In this document: positions 1 to 8,004 of the stretch, piece by piece
Layout: the number at the start of each line of letters is the position of its first letter
Numbering within the stretch: position 1 is the stretch's first letter
DNA from: Lachnospiraceae bacterium
GTDB lineage: Bacteria; Bacillota; Clostridia; Lachnospirales; Lachnospiraceae
DNA: 36,629 nucleotides
NCBI GenBank assembly: GCA_022774705.1
Contig: JALFLM010000143.1
Coordinates: 1 to 36,629 of the forward strand
Direction: 5' to 3'
The notes under the pieces: model-generated
Databases searched by the model: none
The model's input: the letters and a program-made list of their open reading frames with translations, nothing else
What the model was told of the DNA's origin: nothing
Program-made: the position numbers and the translations under genes

Positions 1-81
1 TTTATGCGAAGGGAACCCTTATACGGTTGCTGAAATCTTCTCTGCATCACCTTCCTGAATATACATCAGAATATCGAGTGA

Positions 82-105
82 AGAGCGGCGTTATAGCTCC
101 GCTCT
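82..105. terminator. Hairpin, possible terminator of an upstream gene
   Basis: A 7-bp stem (AGAGCGG at 82-88 with CCGCTCT at 99-105) has a 10-nt loop and is followed by a short AT stretch. It may end a transcript entering from the left. The T-run is weak. The rest of 1-266 shows no open frame or other structure that I can name. Confidence 0.35.
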
Positions 106-266
106 ATTTATCGTGTCGCAAATCGACTGTGAATAGTAACAGTGGTGTAAAGGTAAAAGTTCACAAAGATACGGGCTGATATTATTGCATATGAAAACAA
201 CAACCGATAAATCTTATCAGTAATTTTCGTTCAGAAGAGAACATTTCTCAACTATGGGAAATCCCG

Positions 267-296
267 TTGACAAGCAGCGATTTGCTAAAGTATACT
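267..296 (+). promoter_or_regulatory. Sigma-A type promoter for the FMN-binding/Tp47 gene
   Basis: A perfect -35 box TTGACA (267-272) and a -10 box TATACT (291-296) are separated by 18 bases. It lies 108 bases upstream of the start codon of the first gene, which leaves a long 5' untranslated region. A palindrome directly follows the -10 box, so this promoter is probably repressible. Confidence 0.75.
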
Positions 297-300
297 TCGT

Positions 301-316
301 GTTAGCAGATGCTAAC
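301..316. promoter_or_regulatory. Start-site palindrome, probable operator
   Basis: GTTAGCAGATGCTAAC is a perfect 7-2-7 inverted repeat. It lies 4 bases after the -10 box, on the expected transcription start. A bound repressor here would block initiation. The TTAG...CTAA flavour recalls DtxR/IdeR/MntR-type metal-responsive operators, but that assignment is inference only. A second, looser inverted repeat (AGGTTA...TAACCT) lies around 353-373. Confidence 0.45.
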
Positions 317-404
317 TGAATGGTCAGTTTCCTGCTTTTTATTTTGGCAGATAGGTTAGTTTTATATAACCTGCATTAAAGACAACGGAAAGGAGCTAAT
401 AAGA

Positions 405-2582
405 ATGAAAAAGTTTAAAGAACTGAAGAAGTTCACGTCAGCTTTTCTGGTGACTGCCATGGTGGCCGGAATGCTGCCTGCTGATGTGGCGCTGGCAGTT
501 TCGGGAAGCCAGGTGGCCGCTGATGGTATCTATACCGGGACTGCTCATGTGGCGAGAACCGATGAAGATGATGAAAATGAAGATTTCTGGACAGAATACG
601 ATGTGAAAGTAAGTCTTGAAGTAAAAGATGGAGTATTTTCCAATATTACGGTGATACCGCAGGGAGGATATCAGGCCACTGAAAGCCAGTCATATTTCGC
701 AAAGGCCTATAATAAATCAAAAGGCTTCCAGACACTTCTGAAAGGAAAAGCGGCGACGGAAGATACCATAAACGGATGGGATGCTGTTTCCGGTGCAACC
801 TGGACTTCTGATGCAATTAAGACTGCGGCGCTCGATGCTGTACACGAAGCAGAGGAAAAAACGGCAGAGCCTGAGAAAACAGAGCCGGTTTACGTGCTGA
901 TGAATATTCCCTATGCGGATTTCTACGAAGCAGATGTAAATAACAGTGTTCCCGTGGATGCATTTTCGTCCGCTACTCTGAACAAAACAAGAACAGGCAG
1001 TCTTGCAGGCGGTTCCTATCATGTAAAAACGGACGGCAGTGAGATTACAGGCATTACATTCCCCGTGAAAGCGGAAGGAATTGATTTATCAGATTATAAA
1101 GAGGTTAAGGAAAGCGATTCCGTGGAGATTACCGTAACAAACCGTGGAACGACCAGCACCACCATATACAGCGGCAAGGATGCTCTGTTTGAGAATGAAA
1201 GCTACGCGTATTACGTGCTGAGTGAGAAACCTTCTTACTATAAGGAGGCTTCGGTAAATGCGGACGGAACGCTGGGTTTCGGCAAGGTTGTGGGAGATGT
1301 TCAGACGCTTTCAAACATCGATGCAGATCTGATGACGGAAACCTCCTACGGAGATTACCAGCTGAGTTTAAGTGGGCTTGATATGATCAGTACTTCTGAC
1401 GATCAGGTGTACGCTGTTATCGTAAGCACGAAGGAAGGCGATGATTACGGTATGCGTCATCTGGAAAATATCTGGAGAGTCAGCGAACTGGCATGGTGCA
1501 CCGGATTTACCGCAGATGTACATGGCTGCCTCACATCATCTGCTCATTACGAGAAGATGATGGGTCAGCATATCAGTAAAGTCACATATTACACCAGCCG
1601 GGGAATCTATGAAATTCCAGTGGATGATCTTTATGTTCCTGTTAAATTTGAAGGCTCCGTAAAGGTTGAAGATGCGGATGTATCAGCAGGCTCCACAGCA
1701 GTAACCGTAAACGGACTGCCTGAAGATTTTGATGCAGGGTATACTGTGGAAGGGCTTAAAGAAGCGGCGGTAAAAGACGGAACATTAACCTTCAGCAAAG
1801 AAGCGGAAAAAGGTCAGTATACCCTGACTGTAACGGATGGTAAGGAAAAATACGCACCGCTCAGAACCACATTTATTCTGAAAACAGCTGAAATGCCAGC
1901 AGAATACAACGGCGATGACAGTGCACCGGCACTGACAGCAGCAGAAGGAGCCGGGGAAGAAGCATTTAAGGAATATCTGAAGAACATTACTTCTGTCACG
2001 GTAAACGAAACATCCTATACAGCAGCCGGAAGAGGCGCGGTTGTTATCATAAAAGAAGATGGAAGCATTGATACGGGCGTACAGGACGGCGCGGTTTTCG
2101 GAGAAAACGGTGCGTATGAAATCACAGTTTCTTCAACAGGATATCATGACCTGACATTTACGTATACAAAAGCAGAGACTGCAGCACCTGAAAATCCCGG
2201 GGAGTCAGAGAATCCTACGGAGGCTGAGCCGCCTGCGGAATCAGAAAATCCGACAGAAGCTGAGTCTCCTGCGGAATCAGAAAATCCGACAGAGCCGGAG
2301 ACTTCCGAAGGTGAAGGCAGCCATGCTGTGGCCGTGGCTGACGACGGCAGTCAGGGAGGAACCGGAACCGGTACAGGAACCGGCAGCGGAACCAGTAGCA
2401 TCGGTGGAGCTCAGACCAGCGGCGGAATGCAGAACAGTACAGGAACAGGAACGTCTGTTCAGAGCGAAACTGCCGTTAAAACGGGTGACAGCAATGTTCT
2501 GTATCTGTGGATTTCGTTGCTGATTCTCAGCCTGTGCGGCGGCGGTTGTGTGATTATTTTCAAACGCCGTAAGGATGTATAA
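405..2582 (+). CDS. Secreted FMN-binding / Tp47-like surface protein
   Basis: This is probably a cell-surface flavoprotein. A signal peptide (cleavage near ALA, residue 31) is followed by an FMN-binding domain (about 37-148) with the ApbE target motif DAVSGAT at 126-132. Residues about 161-415 resemble the Treponema Tp47 penicillin-binding domains seen in many Lachnospiraceae surface proteins (YVLMNIPYADFY, RHLENIW, VHGCLTSSAHY). A Pro/Glu/Ser repeat stretch (2199-2300) and a Gly/Thr-rich linker follow. The C-terminus has KTGD, a hydrophobic helix and KRRK, like a cell-wall sorting tail but without a canonical LPXTG. The start has a strong AAAGGAG site. Its neighbour ApbE could attach the FMN. 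The FMN-domain call is firm; the Tp47 call rests on remembered family motifs; a role in electron transfer is inferred from context. Confidence 0.75.
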   Translation: MKKFKELKKFTSAFLVTAMVAGMLPADVALAVSGSQVAADGIYTGTAHVARTDEDDENEDFWTEYDVKVSLEVKDGVFSNITVIPQGGYQATESQSYFAKAYNKSKGFQTLLKGKAATEDTINGWDAVSGATWTSDAIKTAALDAVHEAEEKTAEPEKTEPVYVLMNIPYADFYEADVNNSVPVDAFSSATLNKTRTGSLAGGSYHVKTDGSEITGITFPVKAEGIDLSDYKEVKESDSVEITVTNRGTTSTTIYSGKDALFENESYAYYVLSEKPSYYKEASVNADGTLGFGKVVGDVQTLSNIDADLMTETSYGDYQLSLSGLDMISTSDDQVYAVIVSTKEGDDYGMRHLENIWRVSELAWCTGFTADVHGCLTSSAHYEKMMGQHISKVTYYTSRGIYEIPVDDLYVPVKFEGSVKVEDADVSAGSTAVTVNGLPEDFDAGYTVEGLKEAAVKDGTLTFSKEAEKGQYTLTVTDGKEKYAPLRTTFILKTAEMPAEYNGDDSAPALTAAEGAGEEAFKEYLKNITSVTVNETSYTAAGRGAVVIIKEDGSIDTGVQDGAVFGENGAYEITVSSTGYHDLTFTYTKAETAAPENPGESENPTEAEPPAESENPTEAESPAESENPTEPETSEGEGSHAVAVADDGSQGGTGTGTGTGSGTSSIGGAQTSGGMQNSTGTGTSVQSETAVKTGDSNVLYLWISLLILSLCGGGCVIIFKRRKDV

Positions 2583-2629
2583 AATTTCATCATACCATCA
2601 TACAACATTTATGGAAGCAGGTCACCTTT

Positions 2630-2647
2630 GCAAGGCGGCCTTGCTTT
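2630..2647 (+). terminator. Weak terminator-like hairpin
   Basis: GCAAGG (2630-2635) pairs with CCTTGC (2639-2644) around a 3-base loop, followed by TTT. It lies 48 bases after the first gene's stop and may reduce read-through into apbE. The T-run is short. Confidence 0.35.
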
Positions 2648-2757
2648 CGTGTAAAGCAGTTGCGGCGAAGTGTATCTGTATCAGGTTATTTATATGAGGC
2701 ATTCCGGGATTATAGCCAGACAAGACTTGCTATAGATGGTCTGCCGGGGAGGATAAA

Positions 2758-3918
2758 TTGAAAAAAATACTGATTTTTATTATGCTGCTGGCAATCATAG
2801 TAACCGGCTGCGGCATGAACGGACCTTCCGGCAGCACGGAATCCGGCAAAAATCCGGCAGCGGCAGCAAAGACGGAAGACACAGAGACGGAGAATACAGA
2901 ACCGGAAAATGCGGTGATGGAAGGTACGGCGGAGACAGAAAGCAGAGGAGGAATTCCCGAAGCTCAAAAGGAAATCTTTGCCATGGATACGTATATGACA
3001 CTGACGGGTTATGGTGAAAGAAGTCAGGAAGCAGTAGAAGCGGCTGCGGAGGAGATTGTGCGTCTGGACGAAATGCTTTCTGTAGGAAATGAAAACAGCG
3101 AGATTGCGCAGATCAACAGAAACGGAAAAGGGAAGATTTCGGAAGATACGGAAATCATGCTGGAAGAAGCAATTTCATTGTTTGAGACAACGAGAGGAGC
3201 TTTTGATATTACCGTTTATCCGCTCATGGAGGCATGGGGATTTACAACACAGAATTATCAGGTTCCGGATAAAACGGTGCTGGAAACGGTGCTGAAGGCG
3301 GTTGATGCTTCGGCTGTACAGTATGATTCTCAGACCGGTGAAGTGGTTCTGGCGAACGGTCAGGGAATCGATTTCGGCGGGATAGCAAAAGGGTATGCTT
3401 CCGGCCGTGTGATGCAGATTTTTGAAGAATACGGCCTTATGTCGGGAATGGTTTCTCTGGGAGGAAATGTACAGTGTTATTCCTCGAAAACCGACGGAAC
3501 TCCATGGCGTGCGGGTATCTCGAATCCAAATGCAGGAGAAGATGGGACGGATTTGCTGGGAGTTGTATCGGTGACGGATAAAGCGGTCATTACTTCCGGC
3601 GGATACGAACGGTATTTTACAGATCCGAAAACAGGAAAAACCTATCACCATATAATTGATCCTGCCACCGGTTATCCCGCGGAAAACGGTCTGACTTCTG
3701 TTACGATCGTCAGCGGAAACGGTATGCTGGCGGATGGTCTTTCTACAGCTGTTTTCATTATGGGGCGGGAAAAAGCATCAGACTACTGGCGTCAGTATGG
3801 TGATGAATTTGACATGATTCTGATGGCGGATGATGGAACCGTATCTGTTACGGAAGGGCTGGAAGACAGCTTTACTACGGAATTTTCGCTCTCGGTGATT
3901 AAACGAAAAGAAGGATGA
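2758..3918 (+). CDS. apbE: FAD:protein FMN transferase lipoprotein (ApbE family)
   Basis: It transfers FMN from FAD to a Thr/Ser in SGAT-type motifs of FMN-binding domains, outside the membrane. The sequence has a lipoprotein signal with lipobox VTGC (Cys18), an acidic spacer to about residue 65, then the ApbE domain: FAMDTYM (74-80), IDFGGIAKGYA (204-214), SLGGN (233-237), TSGGYERYF (279-287), HIIDPATGYP (298-307) and the metal-site region LADGLSTAVF (324-333). The 386-residue length is usual. The start is TTG with a good GGGGAGG site 4 bases upstream; no better ATG exists. It sits between genes coding for its likely substrates, the FMN-binding proteins on either side, and is 10 bases from the next start. 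Confidence 0.93.
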   Translation: MKKILIFIMLLAIIVTGCGMNGPSGSTESGKNPAAAAKTEDTETENTEPENAVMEGTAETESRGGIPEAQKEIFAMDTYMTLTGYGERSQEAVEAAAEEIVRLDEMLSVGNENSEIAQINRNGKGKISEDTEIMLEEAISLFETTRGAFDITVYPLMEAWGFTTQNYQVPDKTVLETVLKAVDASAVQYDSQTGEVVLANGQGIDFGGIAKGYASGRVMQIFEEYGLMSGMVSLGGNVQCYSSKTDGTPWRAGISNPNAGEDGTDLLGVVSVTDKAVITSGGYERYFTDPKTGKTYHHIIDPATGYPAENGLTSVTIVSGNGMLADGLSTAVFIMGREKASDYWRQYGDEFDMILMADDGTVSVTEGLEDSFTTEFSLSVIKRKEG

Positions 3919-3928
3919 GGATAAATAC

Positions 3929-4039
3929 ATGAATAACAATAAATCCGTAAATGGACCATCTGAAGAAAATGCTGGAAAACAGAAAATGGAAATTCCGGAT
4001 CCCGGAAAAATGTTTTTTCCCGGTTATTGCCTTTGGTGA
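3929..4039 (+). pseudogene. Out-of-frame N-terminal piece of the four-domain FMN protein
   Basis: An ATG at 3929 has a good ribosome site (GAGG, 8 bases upstream) and starts 10 bases after apbE. It encodes a 36-residue peptide ending at TGA 4037-4039. A hydrophobic segment that would suit this N-terminus continues in the -1 frame from about 4018 (LLPLVNLLPAALVVVLVAS). A T6 run at 4013-4018 lies exactly at the switch; with seven Ts the two frames would join into one protein with a short cytosolic tail and a membrane anchor. It may be a sequencing or assembly error, a real mutation, phase variation, or ribosomal slippage. Confidence 0.6.
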
Positions 4040-5874
4040 ATCTGCTGCCTGCTGCACTGGTCGTTGTTCTGGTTGCGTCGGCGCTGCCCGCAACGAAACC
4101 GGTACTTCAGAAGATTCCGGAGTTTCTGACCATTGATGCGCAGGCTTCGGAAAAGGAAGAGGCCAGGAATGAAACTGAAGACGAAAAAAATGAAAATGAG
4201 AAGGAAGATGCCGTAAAAGGTGATTTTGAAGACGGTGTTTATAAAGGTATCGGAACCGGATACGGCGGTACGATTACGGTTGAGGTAATTGTAAAAGATA
4301 AAAGTATCGTTTCAATTGAAATCCTGAGCGCACCGGGAGAAACGGCATCGTTTCTGAAACGTGCCGAAGCGGTAATCAATTCGGTGATCGCATCCCAGTC
4401 ATGGGAAGTGGACGTGGTATCGGGGGCAACTTATTCTTCAAAAGGAATTCTGGCGGCGGTGAAGAATGCGCTGACCGGTGAAAAAACAGAGGAAGAGACA
4501 GCACCGGTACAGGAAACAAAACCGTTGGAAAAAACGGATTTTGAAGAAACGCAGGGATATGTGGACGGTACTTATTACGGCCTGGCCGCAGGGTTTGGCG
4601 GCACGATTCAGGTGAAAGTTGTAATTTCGGGAGGAAAGATTGCGGATATTGCTGTTGTCAGCGCAGCCGGCGAGACTCCCTCCTATCTTTCTTCGGCAAA
4701 AGCGGTAATCAGCCGGATCCTTTCCGCCCAGAGCCCCAATGTGGATACGGTATCGGGAGTAACCTGGTCTTCAAACGGCATTATCAATGCTGTAAAAAAT
4801 GCTTTAAGTCAGGCAGCCGGTTCAGGCATAACGGATGATCTGACAACAGCGGAGTCTGTGGTGAATCCTGCGGCGGGGGCTGAGGGAAACACTGCGGGAA
4901 ATGCCTCCGCAGACGAAACAGCGGCTTCGCAGGGAAAACCGGCAGTTATCAATAAGCCGACGGTTTCTGCGGAGGGTTACGTGGACGGAGTATACACCGG
5001 AACCGGAGAAGGATTCGGAGGAGATATTAAGGTTCAGGTAACGATAAAAGGCGGAAAAATTGCTTCTGTTGATATTTTAAGTGCGGAAGATGAGACCCCT
5101 TCATTTCTGGAACAGGCCAGGGGTGTAATTGACCGGATTCTTTCTGTCCAGAATACTTCCGTTGACGTGGTTTCCGGAGCGACCTACAGTTCAGAAGGTA
5201 TTATCCATGCAGTAGAAAGTGCGTTAAGCAAAGCTCTGCCTGAGGAAGAACCTGAGCAGGCAGGAGAAGAAACAGCAGGGCAGCCCGGAACGGAAGCTCC
5301 GGAGCAATCCGGAGAAGAAAATGTACAGCAGCCGGAACCGGAAATTCCTGAGCAGTCGGGAGAGGAAGATACGGAACAGCCTGAAACGGAAATTCCTGAG
5401 CATTCGGAAACGGAAGAAGAACTGCCCGGCTATATCGATGGAATCTATCAGGCAGCAGTTCTCTGTACAGAAGAAGATTTGTTTTTATATACAGTTCAGA
5501 CAACAGTGACAATTTCAGAAGGGCGAATTACGGATATTGCTGTTGAGAAGCTGGATGACCGGTCTGATTTTCCGGAGGCCAATGATTCTTATCTGAATTA
5601 TGCCATAAATGGTCGAACCCGCAAAAATATCTGGTACGAGGGTGTAATCAAACAGATTCTGACAGCTCAGAATGCAGACAATGTGGATGCTGTCAGCAGT
5701 GCAACCTGGTCCTCGGGCGCAATCACGGAAGCGGTACGGGAAAGTCTGATACAGGCACTGCCGGGAGACATGGAAGAAGAAACACAGGAACAGGTACTGC
5801 CGGAAAGCACAGCAGAAGAGACGTCGTTTTTCAGCTCCGTGGCAGATTTCATAACCAGGAAGGGGAATTTTTAA
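4027..5874 (+). CDS. Membrane-anchored protein with four FMN-binding domains
   Basis: This is a likely extracytoplasmic electron carrier holding covalent FMN. After an anchor helix (about 4030-4090) and an acidic linker it has four FMN-binding domains, around nt 4219-4485, 4549-4810, 4975-5230 and 5422-5755. Their ApbE target sites are DVVSGATYSS (4411-4440), DTVSGVTWSS (4744-4773), DVVSGATYSS (5164-5193) and DAVSSATWSS (5686-5715); domains 1 and 3 are canonical and domains 2 and 4 deviate. Domain 4 is longer and resembles that of the first gene. A Glu/Pro-rich repeat linker (5243-5420) joins domains 3 and 4. The TTG at 4027 has no ribosome site; the true start is probably 3929 across a frame break. 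It follows apbE and directly abuts the next gene. Confidence 0.82.
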   Translation: MPLVNLLPAALVVVLVASALPATKPVLQKIPEFLTIDAQASEKEEARNETEDEKNENEKEDAVKGDFEDGVYKGIGTGYGGTITVEVIVKDKSIVSIEILSAPGETASFLKRAEAVINSVIASQSWEVDVVSGATYSSKGILAAVKNALTGEKTEEETAPVQETKPLEKTDFEETQGYVDGTYYGLAAGFGGTIQVKVVISGGKIADIAVVSAAGETPSYLSSAKAVISRILSAQSPNVDTVSGVTWSSNGIINAVKNALSQAAGSGITDDLTTAESVVNPAAGAEGNTAGNASADETAASQGKPAVINKPTVSAEGYVDGVYTGTGEGFGGDIKVQVTIKGGKIASVDILSAEDETPSFLEQARGVIDRILSVQNTSVDVVSGATYSSEGIIHAVESALSKALPEEEPEQAGEETAGQPGTEAPEQSGEENVQQPEPEIPEQSGEEDTEQPETEIPEHSETEEELPGYIDGIYQAAVLCTEEDLFLYTVQTTVTISEGRITDIAVEKLDDRSDFPEANDSYLNYAINGRTRKNIWYEGVIKQILTAQNADNVDAVSSATWSSGAITEAVRESLIQALPGDMEEETQEQVLPESTAEETSFFSSVADFITRKGNF

Positions 5875-6231
5875 ATGAAATATAAAAACTTTTTAATCCG
5901 CCTTCTGAGTCTTGCAATCGTTGCAGGTGCTCTTGTCGGCTATCATTCCGCTGCTCTGGACCGTCAGCAGATGATTCAGGAAAACGAGAATAAAATTGCA
6001 GAGGCAAAGGCGTATAATGAGTCCGTTATGGCGCTTGAAAATGTGGGAAAAGAATCCGGACAGGAGAATGGATCGGCTGATTCGCAGGAATCAGAGAATG
6101 AAAAGAGGTACGCCGACGGAACCTGGGAAGGAACCGGAACAGGTTTTGGCGGTGAGATCCGTGCAGCCGTGACGGTGGAAAACGGAAAAATCACCGGGGT
6201 GGAAATCCTTTCAGCAGATTCGGAAGATTAG
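5875..6231 (+). CDS. Short FMN-binding membrane protein, truncated by TAG
   Basis: It starts directly after the previous stop. A membrane helix (residues about 7-27) and a polar stretch lead into the first half of an FMN-binding domain (YADGTWEGTGTGFGG, then VEILSADSED). A TAG stop (6229-6231) ends it before the flavinylation half. The same frame continues after the stop with AYLNMAKVLPEQIVEAQ, which aligns with the middle of the FMN domains of the preceding protein. So this and the following polyferredoxin were probably one gene of the type membrane anchor, FMN domain, NapH-like core. As it stands the protein has no SGAT site and cannot be flavinylated in the usual way. Confidence 0.65.
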   Translation: MKYKNFLIRLLSLAIVAGALVGYHSAALDRQQMIQENENKIAEAKAYNESVMALENVGKESGQENGSADSQESENEKRYADGTWEGTGTGFGGEIRAAVTVENGKITGVEILSADSED

Positions 6232-6243
6232 GCTTATTTAAAT

Positions 6244-7011
6244 ATGGCAAAAGTGCTTCCCGAACAGATTGTTGAAGCGCAGGCCGTCCGCCAGAGACAG
6301 CTGCGGGCAGTGATACAGCTGATTTTTTTTATTGCCATGCCATCTGCTTTTGTGGCAGGGTTTTCCGGGGTAAAGTACATATTTACTCAGATCGGGACAG
6401 GGAGTGTGCTGGAGAGAAACAGCTTTCTGCTTGTTCTGATCGGTCTGGCAGTGTTTACGATTCTTTTTGGAAGATATTTCTGCGGATATGTCTGCGCATT
6501 CGGAACACTGGGGGATTTTGTATACCGGGTTTCGGGATTTATACAGGAAAAACTGTTTAAAAATAGAAAAAGAAAACAATTCTCACTGGCAGTTTCGCTG
6601 CCTGAAAGCTGCTTTCTGGCTTTGCAGAAGGTGAAATATGTGATTCTGCTGCTGATCGTGACGGGAATGGCGCTGCAGGAAAGGTTTTTCTGTCAGTTTC
6701 TGTGCCCCATGGGAGCTGTGTTTGCCCTGCTGCCGATTCTCCCCGCAGCAGTTCTGAAACGCAGGGAAGAGAACTGCCGGAAGGGCTGCAGTCTTTGCCG
6801 TAAGAAATGTCCGGTTCAGCTGAAACTGGAAGCAGACAGCCTGCTTTCGGGGGAATGCATCCGCTGCGGCAGATGCGCAGCTGCATGCCCCGGTGAAAAT
6901 ATTCACAGCTTCGCGGGACGTCTGACCGGCAGCGAAGTCTGGCTGGTCATCATGAAAGCAGTACTTTTCTTCTTCATGGGAACAGCCCTTGGACTGTGCC
7001 GGTTTTTGTGA
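6244..7011 (+). CDS. NapH/NosR-like 4Fe-4S polyferredoxin membrane protein
   Basis: This is a likely membrane electron conduit passing electrons to flavin carriers outside. Several hydrophobic helices carry the family's paired Cys motifs, FCGYVCAFG (nt 6478-6504) and FCQFLCPMG (6688-6714). Near the C-terminus are two ferredoxin-type clusters, CRKGCSLCRKKCP (6776-6814) and CIRCGRCAAACP (6856-6891), then a final membrane helix. The first residues (MAKVLPEQIVEAQ) are really the middle of an FMN-binding domain, in frame with the upstream gene across a TAG. The ATG has no clear ribosome site. About 25 residues including the SGAT motif appear to be missing between this fragment and the first helix. 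It is perhaps a decayed fusion gene, and expression of the core alone is uncertain. Confidence 0.78.
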   Translation: MAKVLPEQIVEAQAVRQRQLRAVIQLIFFIAMPSAFVAGFSGVKYIFTQIGTGSVLERNSFLLVLIGLAVFTILFGRYFCGYVCAFGTLGDFVYRVSGFIQEKLFKNRKRKQFSLAVSLPESCFLALQKVKYVILLLIVTGMALQERFFCQFLCPMGAVFALLPILPAAVLKRREENCRKGCSLCRKKCPVQLKLEADSLLSGECIRCGRCAAACPGENIHSFAGRLTGSEVWLVIMKAVLFFFMGTALGLCRFL

Positions 7012-7026
7012 TTTTATTTTGTGATT

Positions 7027-7908
7027 TTATGCTTCAGGAAAATCCACGCATCCCTGAAGCCATACATCACCTTTGAAACGTCTTCCCACAGCGGGTTCTC
7101 CCAGCAGATCCTTTTTATTGATGATCAGGCTGAAACGAACGTCATTGCATTCAATCAGGAAATGCCAGATGGCTTCTCCGGTGAACGTGTTGCTGATTTC
7201 CTTCATTTCGAGGATATCTCCCAGAATGGAATACTGGTCGCATTCCATGCCGGTGGGCATGAAGCAGGTGTCCACGATGGAATACAGGTCTTCATGCTGA
7301 ATGCGCATGGCAGCCTGATTGTACTGATCAATATCGTACATGGTCAGAGACTCCATGGCAGATTCATCTCCATTGCGGGCCGATTCGATGAGATTGACCC
7401 GCTTTTTTGACATGACCAGTGACTGTTTGCGCTCGCTGGCTGTTTTCCGGATGGGAAGCAGGATACGGCCGCTGCAGGACATGGCATTTAACCGGATGGG
7501 CAGCTTTTTGTTCAGGGAAATATGATCGCTGACGCAGTCCAGATAGCCGTTGGTATTCTGAAGATAGAAAATCAGGGAAATTCCGAACCGGTATTCCTCG
7601 CACATGACAGAAAAAGCATACCTGTCCGAATGGCGGGATATACTGCAGGGAGCGTTGGATGAGACCACATTGCTGTTAAAGTACGGATAGTAATATTCAA
7701 TCTGAAAACGGTCGGTGTTATCGTATTCACCGAAGATACCGATTCCCATATCCGGACCGAAATTCTTCTCCATGGTGATAAACGTTGAATCCAGCAGATC
7801 AGATACTTCAATATTGTCAGGCTTTTCATAAACCTGATCAAGCAGTTTCTGAATGTCTTTATGGCGGATGTAACTGGAAAAACCGATTGCTCTTAAATAC
7901 TTGTGCAT
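7027..7908 (-). CDS. DUF3881 family protein
   Basis: A soluble 293-residue protein of unknown function, recognised as the DUF3881 type common in Lachnospiraceae (start MHKYLRAIGFSSY). It has no signal peptide, membrane helix or cysteine cluster. The start is supported by AAGGAGG four bases upstream of the ATG. It converges with the polyferredoxin gene, 15 bases between stops, and diverges from the radical SAM gene. The mid-protein stretch SKKRVNLIESARNGDESAMESLT looks helical. No role can be assigned from sequence. Confidence 0.8.
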   Translation of the reverse strand: MHKYLRAIGFSSYIRHKDIQKLLDQVYEKPDNIEVSDLLDSTFITMEKNFGPDMGIGIFGEYDNTDRFQIEYYYPYFNSNVVSSNAPCSISRHSDRYAFSVMCEEYRFGISLIFYLQNTNGYLDCVSDHISLNKKLPIRLNAMSCSGRILLPIRKTASERKQSLVMSKKRVNLIESARNGDESAMESLTMYDIDQYNQAAMRIQHEDLYSIVDTCFMPTGMECDQYSILGDILEMKEISNTFTGEAIWHFLIECNDVRFSLIINKKDLLGEPAVGRRFKGDVWLQGCVDFPEA

Positions 7909-7954
7909 GAATCCTCCTTTTCTGTGCCGGAGACTTGAAATTTACGTGGAATTT

Positions 7955-7983
7955 ATTATATTACAAGAGAGTATACTTTTCAA
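7955..7983 (-). promoter_or_regulatory. Promoter for the DUF3881 gene
   Basis: On the minus strand TTGAAA (7983-7978) and TATAAT (7960-7955) are exactly 17 bases apart, close to the sigma-A consensus. The start site would be about 40 bases before the DUF3881 ATG. The -35 box nearly touches the ribosome site of the divergent radical SAM gene. Confidence 0.8.
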
Positions 7984-8004
7984 GGCAGGAGGCAGGAAAA
8001 AGAG

